From NCBI GenBank assembly GCA_947179485.1, contig OX359246.1:37055632-37119631 (forward strand): a stretch of DNA of 64,000 nucleotides, read 5' to 3'. Shown here one piece after another: positions 21,533 through 33,848 of this stretch. The position numbers and the translations under genes are program-made. The notes beneath the pieces are model-generated. The model had not been told where the DNA came from. It saw only the letters and a program-made list of their open reading frames with translations, and did not search any database. The DNA is from Allacma fusca (taxonomy: Eukaryota; Arthropoda; Collembola; Symphypleona; Sminthuridae). The number at the start of each line of letters is the position of its first letter. Positions within the stretch are counted from its first letter, which is position 1.

Positions 21533-24500
21533 TCAGTCTTTCTTGTTATTGTTCTGAAGTTTCTGTAGTCGTTCATGTTCCCTTCGGAGCTTTCGGTCCA
21601 ACAGTCTCTTCTTTCTTGCAGCAATCTCTTCTGCAGTCTTCTGCTTTTTGGGCTTCTTCGCCTTCGGGGGCTTATAGAGAGGATGACCTTCCAGAAGAAA
21701 TACACCCCCATCATCCTGTTACATATTCAAATTATAGGTAAGCACTGACCTAACGATTTGGAAGAGATGTCATGCAGTTGGGATTAAACCTACCCTCCAG
21801 CTTTCATAAGTTTTTAGAACATGTTTTGACACACACTTGGAGTAGCAGGCCTCCAACATATAATCAAACACGGACAGAATGTAGTTACTCACTGGGTAAA
21901 AGAATTAAAAAACACTCATAAAACCATGCTACAACAATAAATTAAATTCATTAATTTGATTAGTCATTACCACACAATAATATAATTATGCAAGCAAAGG
22001 TCTCAAAATGAACACGAAGTTAAATTAAACTCAAGCAAGAACCACTTACTATTGCGTGATAAATGTTTCGCCAAGTTTCGAGATAGATCAAAAGGGTCTT
22101 CAATAGCTACGAAGCGTTTCTTTATTTCAGGCCACCTTTTAAAACCCTTTGTCAAAGGACTCCATTGTCGAATAGAAATAACGAACTCTTCAAAGTTGAA
22201 CACCTCCACATAGTAGTATAGGAAACCCAACCACAGCTCTCCAACGGACATTTTATTATGGCCGTGACGTGACCACACTTTAGGCTAGCCAAATTAAATT
22301 GCACCCTTCAATTTTACTAGGCAATATTTTCATTGAAAAACGAAAACTTAGCTAAAGTTCGACTAACCAGATTTTTAATGTCCTGGTAGAATCTTACATC
22401 CCAATTACCAATTCTTGATGGTTCAACAGTGTCAAGGCAAAACTGTATTACCGAAGCATAATTTTTATCCCAATAATAAATGTTGCTTGAACTTGAAAGT
22501 GTCAGTGGTGACAACAGACAATTCTACATATTTTATATACAATAATGCAGGAACATACCTCCTGAAGAACAGGTAGCAAAGGGGGTTCCAATTGTTGCAG
22601 ATAATGAATCACCATTAGAGTGTAGCCGTAAGAACTCAACCCACCAGCAGAGGCATCGCTAATGTCACACATCTTCGTCACACTCTTCACGAAGCTCCCA
22701 AGGACTGTGACTCTTGGGTCAATATCAGCATAAGCCCTTAGTAGTTTAGTGTTTGCAACGGCCAATCTATTTTCAACACTAATGTCACCCTCCAAATTGT
22801 ACTTCAGATGATAAAACTTGACTATAGGGACTGTAGCGTCAATGAATGTAACATCACTGAATTTCAAATGAAAGTTTTTCAGTATCTTCGCTATTTGTCT
22901 GAGAGTTGTTCGGTGATCCATTGTTCTCGTCTGAAAAATAAAGTTCAAATGTAAGTTTCAATTAGGCATGTTCATACCGTTCTTGTTTAAAATACCGTAA
23001 TTACCGTTACCGTAAAGTGGAAAAACGCCGGTAATATTTTTAAGGTACGGTATCGTAAATTAATCCGATTATGGTAAAAACACGAATATAAGTCGATTTT
23101 TATGGTATGTGTGTAAAGATATGAAGTAAAAAATCCAACATCAGTTATTCAACAATCAGTTTAGCGTCTTTGATGGCAATTAATGTGAAAGTATTAAATG
23201 TGCAGAAATTCCTTATAAAATAAGCTAGTTTGAAAAAAAAAATCAAACCTTTTTTACATTTGTATGAAAAATATGAAAATCATAAAATATAGGAAACGAT
23301 ACTGAATTATTCGATCTATCTTCTAGTAATTTTTCCTAAACTAAATCTTTACCAAAACTTATATTAATTTAGGAAGTGACTTCCCATCTCTTTCTCATAA
23401 CAGGTAAAGTGCCATCATGCCGTCAGACCGACTCAAAAAATGACTCCAAACACTTGAATTACTAGACGCACGACTTGGTTTAGATTCTAAATAATCAGTT
23501 CGATTAAGTTTTTTCCATATTGACACTACACACAATCTTTATTGTCAAAAGAATTCCTTTCATTTTTGAGTTTAACTCTTTTTAATGAAAATTCGAGTAT
23601 GTAACACCACAATTTTATGAGCCTTCCGCTGGATTGACGATATCGTATGGAGTTACGATATCGCTTCAAAAAACCGATAATTATCGTACCTAAACCGTAC
23701 CTCAATTTTTTACGGTAATTACGGTATTACCGTACTACGATACCGTAGTTGACATGTCTAGTTTCAATGTATGTACATTTGAGATTTCATGCAAAAATAT
23801 TTATTAAATTTACTAGCCCAATCATAACTAATTACACTTAAGGTTGAGTTAAGCACTTACTTCAATTCCAAAACTAGCGGAAATATCCATGTCAGAATGT
23901 CTCGTGCCAAATCCATTGCAACTTGATCCAAACATTGTAAATTCTACAGTCGGGTAAGTTGCTATCAAGATTTGCTTCAGCTCCTTGACAATTTTCAAAC
24001 GAATTTTGTTGTCTTCTTCTGTTAACCCTTCCATTTCTATTTGCCAAAATTATCGCAAGTAAAAAAATCAGACATTAAGCTGAATCCCGAATGAACTTTA
24101 ATTTGTTGTACTGAAATAAAGCAATAAAAAAAAGCTTACCCAAGTTTTTGTACATAATATTATTCAAGGCAATCAGATCTTCACTCAAAGGTACCGGGGC
24201 TAATGCCGGATTAGTATTCACTGTCCTAGGTTTCACAACAGCTTGAGGAAGTATAGTTGCAGGTGGTTTCCCAAGAAGTCCTGACTTCACAGGATTTTGG
24301 CTCTTTGGACGATTAATATTTTGAGCCGGAATTTGCATGATTGGTCTTGATCCTAACAGCAGAGGTTGTATTGGATTGAGCACTGGGACAGGCGTCCGCA
24401 TAATTGTATGCGGCACAGCACTGAACGGTGGGATAAATGTAGGCAACGGTACTGATCCTAATGACTGGATGTGTGTACCTGGAGGTGGGGCAAATGGCTG

Positions 24501-26638
24501 TTGCAAATATTGTAATAGAGGCTGCCCGGCAAAAGGCCCTAAAATAAACGGAGCTGGAGGAGGTATTACTGCATTACCCGGGAGTACCACAGGTGGTTTT
24601 GGTGCAGGATTTGATCTGGGTATTGGATTAATTTTTTGAACGAACTGTGTAAAAGAAGCTTCGCTGAAGTCATACATGTAGAACCATTCCAGGAAAATGT
24701 CACTGAGCAAGGGAACGTCGTCTGAGATGACGGAGGTTCGAGTTTTACCATCGCCAACTTTTTTGGAATTTATTCTAACAGTTACAGATTCCAGGTCAAA
24801 CTGTTTGAAATCTTGGAAGTCTCGCCAATTCTCTCCTTTAATTAGTTCCGCAAGTACCAGAGGATTCCATTTATCTGATGTAAGTTCTTCTAATGGGTTC
24901 CATGGACTATTAACCGAGGATTTCACAAAACGATGAAAAACCCAGCTTTCGCATGTAGGTACTTCCTCAGGTGGTAAAATACGATCATATAAGGAACCAT
25001 GAATGGTCCTTGGAATGGCGAAATAAAAATATGTCGATTTGATACATTCAATGATTCGTTCAAATGTGGCTGGTCCGTTTTCAATTTTTGCAAGACTGAC
25101 CGTGGGTTTCAATGGATCTACGGTGGAGGCAAACAAATCAATTGTTTGTTAAATTAATATTTAATAAATAAAAAGCTAATGTGATTGACTTATTAAATAA
25201 TTAATATCCATGCATAGACATTTAGTGAGATGTACCTTGAATACAAATTAAACTGTTGTCATTTCTTAGATGATACCCTTCAGTAATGGCGACAACATGC
25301 TCTTTAAAATCAAACTCAACAGCATAGAATCTTAAAAGGCGTAACCAAAGGAATCCCACTTTCTCCGGAGAAATCTCTACATACGGTGGGAGGTCCGACG
25401 TTTTTACTAGAAGTGATAATTAAATTCTAATTTTTTTAAAGTGGCATCTAAAGACTATATACTTCTAAAAACCCTAACAATTGCAAGAACTTTTGAGGAT
25501 ATAACATATTCCCTTACAAACAGTGGGATTGACGATAGGTAACAAGTTCAGCTTTTGTAAGAAAAAGACAACGACCACAGTGTAAGAGAAAGAATCGAGC
25601 CCTGGACTTTCAGGTTCATGAATTTTGCAAATCTGTGAAAATAAATCACCTATTGTATTTAGTATTTCTTTCAACCATTACGGTCCCCTTATAATAATTT
25701 ATTACTTTTGCCCACTCCCGAAAAACTATAACCAACGGTCGTAGAACAGGGTTGAGTTTCACGTACTCAGCCAGTAAATTCGATGTTTCGATCCCGATCT
25801 GGTATTGCCAGTTGAGGATTATATTGGAAAAACTATCAATCGTTCGGGTGGACCTTACATGAATTTCTGCGGTGCTGGATTTGAATATTAATTCGGGCGT
25901 ACTAACAAAAAACCGAATGATGCCAAAAGTATATACGCAACACTTGATAATAAAGACCTTCCGTTTAAACTCGACAAATTATCAAATCATCATATTCCCC
26001 AATTATAATTATACATACTACCAACTTACGAAAATCTTGGATGTGAAGTAAAAAAGTACATCAAACGATTCAAAACATCCGGGTCATTCCTAGGTTCAAC
26101 TTGAACTTCCGGATTCCCATTCACATCAAAGTTACTGACCGCAGTGACCTTGTTTAAGTCAAAGAAAACGCTCCCGTTAATATCCGAGGTTTTGAAACCC
26201 AGAGACGTGGTTGAGGATCCAAATAAGGTAACTTTGCAGGCTAGTTACATCACAAACAAAAACCATGATAGTTAAAAAACCTCAAGCACGAATCCCCAAC
26301 GTATCCAGAAATTACACGGTTAATTATACAAATAAAAAACACCTATTAGAATCATACCTAATAAACTTCAAATTGAAAAATATTAATAATTTGTAAAAAA
26401 TCATTATTTTACTACACTTAACAATTTCCTACATAAAAAATGTATTCAGCACTATCTTACTAAATGATTTTGAGAGCTCTTCATTAAGGAATTCAATAAG
26501 TTGCTTTCGATTATTCATTTCAGAATCAGACAATCCTTTCTCCTTGACCCTTGAATTCAAGATACTGCCAATTGACCTACAATGAGCCCTTGCAGGTCGA
26601 GGAATTTTTTTCAGTGTGTACTCCAATAGTTCATCCAT
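21533..26638 (-). CDS. two-module terminal uridylyltransferase (TUT4/7-like)
   Basis: Twelve minus-strand exons: 26638-26461, 26240-26030, 25901-25706, 25632-25518, 25406-25236, 25117-24140, 24036-23861, 22930-22559, 22523-22368, 22284-22050, 21891-21794 and 21715-21533. Phases agree throughout, giving 1022 aa. The first module (about residues 60-290) has LFGSSTTSLGFKTSDING, where the second catalytic Asp is replaced by Asn, then FREWAK, SPGLDSFSYTVVVVFFLQK and a PAP-associated part ending IQDPLKP; it is probably inactive. A Pro-rich linker follows (about 470-600). The second module is intact: FGSSCNGFGTRHSDMDIS, LEGDIS, NTKLLRAYADIDPR, GGLSSYGYTLMVIHYLQQ, VAIEDPFDL, then a Lys/Arg-rich tail. 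Inactive-plus-active architecture is that of animal TUT4/TUT7, which uridylate RNA 3' ends. I see no CCHC knuckles. A hAT-like element lies in the 22931-23860 intron. The DIRS element separates it from its single-module paralog. Confidence 0.9.
22963..23760. mobile_element. non-autonomous hAT-like element, ACGGTAATTACGGTA type, copy 2 (inverted)
   Basis: Flanked by the 8-bp direct repeat GTTTCAAT at 22955-22962 and 23761-23768. The 798-bp body is the reverse complement of the copy at 10872-11668 with almost no visible difference; one is an extra A in a run near 23193. It begins TAGGCATGTTCATACCG and ends with the complement of TAGACATGTCAACTACGG. It sits inside an intron of the two-module TUTase, between the catalytic-motif exon (ending 23861) and the next exon (starting 22930), and must be spliced out with it. 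Confidence 0.9.
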
Positions 26639-29600
26639 CTTTACCTTAAAATTGAACCCAATAATAAACACTTATTTTAACATATATGAATGTCATTATC
26701 TTAATATTCCAATGTCAATGTATTTAATATAAGTAAATAACCTGAAGCCAAAAGAAAACCTTCTAACCTTCAAAACTTGAGCAGATACGAGTAAACCCTG
26801 GCTGAATATCCACTATACAATAATATTAACTTATAAATTGAAGCTGACGCAATCTGACTAACAATAACAAACAATCTTAACACTAATTAATATACGTTGC
26901 ACCATCGACAACCCCTAAATACTTAATATCAATTCTTATTACAAATTACAACAATAATTACATTTGTATTTACCCCACCAATACCTCTAATTACATAAGC
27001 TCAATGCCTTAATTCAAATATCAATAAAAAATTGTAACAAATCCGAACTTCTTTCAAACCACTCCTTTTAAACAGACAACAAACAACAGTCAATATTTAA
27101 AATTCGGGCCTTCTCTTTAACCATCCTCAGCACCCATAGAATGTCAAATGTCCTCACATAATAAACTTAACATTACATCCCAAGTTAATCATTACAGATT
27201 GAGTCCAGATAAATTCCAACAATAAATAAACCACACACTTTTATTGTACAATACTCTTAACTACGATTTTAAAAAAATGTTAGCAACAACGTCCCCTCCT
27301 CTCCCTCATAATTGATACCACACCATCCTTTGTAAATTATTATTATTTCTTCAGCTCGAATTAATTTCACTTCTTGAAAAATCTGTCAATCACTATCTTG
27401 TCAACTCCTGCACCTGAAAGTACAAGTAAATACCACAAATCAAATTATTACATTTTAGATAATCCCATACTACCATACTGTTGTCAACAAGTCATCTCTG
27501 AGGTCACCGAAATAATGATATACTGTCAATCGTAGTGTGAACGTCCAAAAATACAAATAACTCCTGCTGTCATTACGTACATAATAATCCCCTGTAAATA
27601 GAAAGATAACAAAAAATGCAAAATTACTTATTACATTTAAAATAGGAATCCTTCAGTTGTCACTATATTCTTAAAATGACAAATTATGTAAATACAATAA
27701 TTATGTAAACAAACCTTCAATTTGAAAACTACTAGTTTATAAGGCCCTGCGAAAGCAGCCACTGATATGTATTTTTATATATTTTAAACACCAGACGGAA
27801 TTATCTTCTAAATTGTTGACTGTTGTCTTCAAAATTAAATGACAGCTTCAATTAATTAATGAGAATTTAAGAAGTTCTCGTGAAGAGTCTCCTGTAACCT
27901 TTCTGTGATTAATTCTGGAGTTTTAAATGTGAGGAATAATAATTATTATTTGGAGCATTTTAAATGCAAGATTTGTAGAGCTCTAATTTTGAAGATAAGA
28001 AGCCCGAGCGTGTGCATTCTGTACGAGCTGACTGAGAATGAGGGAGGAAGAGCACGACTGGCCTTCCCTCGTTCCTTGACGTTGCCTTTGACTAAATCCA
28101 CGTTTTGTTGTGTTGGTATTTATTTGGTATTTTGTCCGTTCAGCTCTGGCTCTGTATCTGTACAAAATGCGTGCTTGTGACTTTTGGTGCCTTACACGAA
28201 CATATGTAGTTGGAGTTTTAGGTTCTAATCACTCCTCGTATATACTCGCTAGAAGCTCAGTTATTATTAGTCAGTATTTTACATTTATTATGTACAGGGT
28301 GCGGATAAATTTTTCTCTCCGTGGTAATAAGGATTATTTCTGTACAAATATTTTTTTTATTAATTTAATTAATTATAAACTGATTTAATATTTTCAGGCC
28401 ATGACAGGGTTCACGCTTCATACTATTTTTGATCCTGGTACAGGATTCCTGGACTTTCGAACAGTCAACGTAGAGGAGTTATGTATGTTGTGTGCTTCCT
28501 GGAAATTTTTTTTAGATTTGATACAAGCAATTTTTGAATGAGTAAAAAATTCAAAATTTGCATACATTTTTTAAAAAAACATTCTGACTTTGCTCCACTG
28601 CTTTAGTGAGAGTGTTTGGGTATGGGGTTGAAACAAATTTTGAAAATTCTATAGATTTGTTTGGCGTAAAAAAAACGATTTGCATGTTTTGACCATCTCT
28701 CCTTTAATGTTTCTTGGGGCCGTGTGGTAGGAATAAATGTTTATGCAAAAAACGAAAATTCTAATTAAAAGACTGAATGAGTCAAGAAGACTTCATGCAC
28801 GACTCCGTGGCGTGTTATGTGACGCTAATAAATTGATGGGACTATTTAAAAATGTAATGTAAATGTTTTGTAAGAGTCTAAATCAAGGCTTGGATTTACA
28901 CGTCAAATGTGTGCGTTACTTTTCCTGACTTATTTTCATGTAATTATGTAAGTACACAGAGGGATCAGGTTATTTTGCTCGTACGACTTAAGGGAGAGTG
29001 GCTCTTAAGTCATTTTTGGTTGCACAGGTTTGTACTCAATGTAGTTGGAGATTTTGTAAAATTTACTTCCAGATTTTGTAAAACTTTTTTCAGATTTTAT
29101 AGCATTTACTTGATTGAGCTGGGTCAACATCGGAGACCATGGAGGTCAAAAGCGTGAAGCAAAGTTGGAACTTTGTAAGGATTACAAATTATTATTTGTT
29201 TTAATTCCACTTAAAATTGTTTCCAAAAAATATTTTGACACTCATTGGAGGATGTTTCGTGGGTTTAGACCTATTTGACATGTCCTCTGAAAATTGAGAA
29301 TTGTGGTCATGACCCATGACCGGAAAAGGCAGCGAACAAGGTTGGGAAAGCATTCTGCTTCAGGAGTTAAATTGAAGAAAATATAGAGGAGTAGGAATTT
29401 TTTATGTTGTTATTTTATCATGGAAAACTTGACCTTTATACAAATATTTCAAAAGACAGCGGTTGTCGGAAACATCAGAATTCATTTGCATGCTGAATCA
29501 TTTGTTTAAGGAGAAATCTGAAAAAAAGGAATTAATACTGTATTATTGTTGGTACCGCAAATATTCCCAGGTATCTGAACTTGTCTGAGATTTCGACTAG

Positions 29601-31414
29601 CAAATAATAACCTACAGCCTACAGGAATATAATCCAGTGACTTATTATTAGTCACATTTCCTTGAATCGGAATTTTGCTCTGTTAAAATGAAGAGCTCTT
29701 GACGAAGACTTTTGACACTTTTAATACCGCAGTGCTGAAAATTTTATACTATTAAAGAATTCTGTTTCGTTACCAAATACATATCCTCCTCTTGGTATTA
29801 AAGCGGAGAGAAAAAAAATTATTTGCTACTTGGTTTATTTACGAAAATAAAACGTTTTTGATAGAAAATCTGAGGGAGTTTGAATTATGATATGTATCTT
29901 GGGTGACACCTATTGATTGCAGTTTTTTACACACGAATAATGTAAATGTAAAGTAATGTAAAATGACATAAAATCAATTATTGATGAACCCATCGATATG
30001 AAGAGCTATAAAGGATGTCTAGAGATGACAAAATAAGGCAGATCGAGCCTGCAGAAACATGAAAGTCTAAAATACATATACTTATATTTGCTTCAAAAAA
30101 TTTGCATCAGGTAGTTCAAACTATTTTAATCTTACATTCAATTAAGTTGAATCAGTAATAATCTGGACGATTTTCAGACAAGGAATCCATAATGCCTAAA
30201 GGAGACATAGCTATGTACATTTACAGATTTGTTTAATGTCTACTCAACTCACAGCAGTCGCAGAGATCCAGATAATATCCCAGAATCCAAATATCAGTAG
30301 TCTCGTCCTGGAGGATAAATTCCTGGTAGTAATGCCAAACAGGGTCTTTACGCCAATATTACGCCCCATTTCCTGCTTCTACTGGCTCCAGAAATTCCAT
30401 CGGCCCAAAGGTTCCTATGGCAGAAGAGAAGACGATTCTTGCAAATATGCTTCAGAATTTTCAATCCATGCCCCTGACAATATAAAGCTTTCGCTGAATT
30501 GGTTCTAACTCTAAAAATGGCATCTGGATGCAGTTCAATCCAAGTTATTTATCCTCAAGTCGTTGGTCACATAAATGATTATGTTAGAGCCGAGGAACAG
30601 AATCGAATCTTTCTAGTTCATTTTTGTACACACAAATGCAAGTTGTTATTTCATTGACTACGGCTTAATTATCCTTGTAAAACACACAATTTTTTTGTTT
30701 CATTAAATTTGTTGTGGAATTATAGTTAATATTGGTAATGCAGTTCATATAAATCAAGCGTCATTTGTGCTGAGTCAGGTTTTATGTTGTAACAATTCAT
30801 CTTGACTTCGTTAAATAAGCTATTACAAGGGAAATTCAGTGAAAATTTGTTAAAATTATTCGAATTCAAGGTACATTGTTACCACAAATTGTTACATAAA
30901 TTATAATATTATTATTTTTGTCCTGCAATTTCTCAATTTAAGGCAAGTGTAATGACACGGAAGTAATGCACAATCTTCAACCTCCGTACTTATTATGTCA
31001 AGAGGTTAGAATGGGGATAAAATGGGGAGGAACAGGCAACACCTTGTTCTAATACAGCTGGTATATATGTATCTACATGTATATCAAGTTACGGGTTAGA
31101 ACTCATGGTAGTTATTTTGAAACAAGTTAATCAAAAATTGATTACGCTGGTCATAAATTGTAATGTATTATTATGATTATATGCTGGATGGTAAAACTTA
31201 TGCTCATTAGCCTTTGTATTATTGAATGTTTGGGGAATACGTCTAAATAAAGGTGCACAAGGGACGCCCTCGAATTGTTTCTTAACAATGACTCCATACA
31301 CAAACAGACACGATTTCCCAATCCCTTGAACAGCCAATGACGCCCTCTTTTATAAAGGTAGTTATAGTGAACTAACAATAAGGAGAGTACTGGAAAACCC
31401 CCAAGTGAAACATA
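26639..31414. other. long gene-poor stretch upstream of the two-module TUTase
   Basis: The first few hundred bases should contain the promoter and 5' untranslated sequence of the minus-strand TUTase. Beyond that no exon is convincing on either strand. An 89-codon plus-strand frame at 30236-30508 and a 46-codon frame starting ATGACAGGG at 28401 have no recognisable features. No terminal repeats with target duplications were found here. Confidence 0.35.
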
Positions 31415-31422
31415 GTATAAAG

Positions 31423-32351
31423 CAAAGATGGGCCTTTTAATTCACCTAGCCTATCTCCTTCCTGTAATTAAACTAACATAATGCGCCTCCCTATTCGCCT
31501 ATAATTATAATCCTCGTCACGTTATCTCCTCCTTTTAAGGAAATGTTCAACCAAAAACCTTCCTTAAATCCTATAAAGGCTAAAGCAGCACGAAGTTCCT
31601 TCCTATAATAAAGGAAACAGGTTGCCTACCTACATATATCCCTATAAATGTTTCTTATAATAAAATAATAATAATAAAAAAAATAAAAATAAAATAATAA
31701 AAATAAAATTTTTATAATATTCCTTTTGGGAGTATCATGCAACTATACCCTATTAGGAAGTTCAAAACTACTGCTTCCCTATATAAGTACACCCTTAAAG
31801 TCCCTACAGAAAACCAAAAACCCCGCATGTGTGTATGTCGAAGTATCCTGTACTTAATAATATTTTATTTATTTATTACTACGTTGGCCTGTTGGTCTGA
31901 TCCACGTTGAAAATTTGCTACATCATTGTCGACCAGATGTCCTAACAATCGTGCTATAACATACTTTACTTCTCCGCATTTTTACAATCATTACTAATTT
32001 GTTGTAGTATAAAAGGTAGGGATTTCCCAATGCCAACTTACACATTCCTCTTCGAAATTAAATGCATACGTTTTATTGTCCAGTGCATCCGTTGCATGAC
32101 TATACCCCTACGCGGCATGTCGGCATCAGTAGCATACCTGCTCCCTTCATATTATATTTATTTATGAAACCCCTAGACTAAATTTCCTGGGTGCCTTTAT
32201 TTATTCCCCAAACTTCCTATAATATTTTATTTGCATATAAATCCCATTGAACCTTGCCTATATCCTAGCCTAGATTCTTGTTTTTTTTTGCTTCCTCCAT
32301 AGAATTTTTGCCTATAAAAGGGCCTAGATATAAGCAAGGGGCCCATCTTTG
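31423..32351. mobile_element. non-autonomous hAT-like element with CCTATA words
   Basis: Termini: CAAAGATGGGCCTTTTAATT at the left and, on the opposite strand, CCAAAGATGGGCC at the right. The 8-bp direct repeat GTATAAAG occurs at 31415-31422 and 32352-32359. Both subterminal zones are filled with CCTATA / CCTTCCT words (CCTATAAAGG, TCCTATAATA, GCCTATAAAAGG). The 929 bp contain an A/T-rich AATAAAA tract near 31663-31712 and no transposase frame. Length and layout match the element at 52531-53428, which has CCTACATA words. Confidence 0.88.
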
Positions 32352-32359
32352 GTATAAAG

Positions 32360-33845
32360 TAATCACTTTCCCATATTTTTGATGTACCATTGAAAGTTCA
32401 GTTCCAAACTAAAGATATTCTAACAATACCTGATGTTGATTGCGCTCAAATATATGTGGTTTTTTTCTTTTTACGGAATGTGTTCTGCGCGGTGGATGTT
32501 TATTTTTCAAGGTTAAATAATACATTATAGTTTTTTGCTCTTGTAATTATCGACGCTAAGTGTAGCATCATCCAGTCCCATAAAAATTGGTCCAGCATAT
32601 GTATGAAAGTGTGACAAAAAGTTTAATAAAAATATACGATAGAACTGGCTCCATTTTAGCATTATCAGTACAGGAATGCATGTAATTACACAAAATAAAT
32701 CACCCAAATTTTGTACATTACTGTACTGTATAAGTTGTAGAATTTCAGCTATCCTTAATAATAATTGTCGTTTAGAATCACAAAGGATTTTCGCGAAATA
32801 GTTGTTAAACCCTGTTACAATTTTCTATTTTAAATAACCACTCCGCACTATTATTCTTGCAAATTCCCATCAAATTACATTTTGTATAACTCCCAATGTA
32901 TTGAATTTTTCTTAACGACGGCTGCAGGCACTATCAAAATTCCCCAGCATGTTAAAAAGAAGTATCCAACAACCTGTTCTCAGGACAGAAGTGCTGATAT
33001 CCCAATTCTACCACTACTTCGGAAACGAACCGCTATGAAAATACCAAACTTATATTTCCTTTCTACAGAAACGAATTACATTTTCAAAAACCCATTGTAC
33101 GGAAAACGCAAGTTGGTGCATGCATTATTTTTTCCATTTCTAACACTGCTACTGGTAGTTAGAGCATAACTTGCAAATTATTTGCCATTACCAACTGGAT
33201 TTTAGAAAGTACCTTACGAGGATAACAGCTTCTACTGTATTTTTTATTAATTTATTATTTATTGCTAATACAATGTGCAGGGAATAATTTCATGATAAAA
33301 CCTGAAATTTATGATTAATACAATAATTGAAGAATGTCAGTTTGTGCAGTTGCAGTACACACATATACAGTACTGTTGCTACGAGACTTCATTGTATGAG
33401 CATGACCTATCTCTCCATAGGAGTAAAAATATTTTGACATATTCCCATTTACCATTGCATTCTCTGTTCTCGTAAGGTCAAGCGTATCAGTGTTCGGGTT
33501 ATGGAATCCTACTGTAATTACAATAGACATGAACTAGAGGCGCAGGGCAAAACTTTTATTACAGATATTCTCAACTTATCTCTGATGTTTTAGAGGTTTC
33601 TGAAAAAATGCATAGCGGCAAGCTTCTAAGAAAAAAATTCCAGAATTCTGGTTGCCTGATTACCCTTTTACTAATTCGTACGTTCAAGTTTTATAAAACG
33701 AATTAAGTTCTCCAAGCCACAATTACACTGACGCGTGCTGATACAATGATCCATTTTCTATGTATCCATCACCGCATTGATATTTATTCCCTGGAAGATT
33801 TATGTAGTCATTTCAAGGGTAAAAATTGTAGACATGCGTCATTTC
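32360..33845. other. no gene recognised
   Basis: AT-rich sequence without convincing exons, element ends or repeats. Open frames of 60-95 codons (for example 32882-33169 on the plus strand) lack family features and are compatible with chance. Confidence 0.4.
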
Positions 33846-33848
33846 TAA

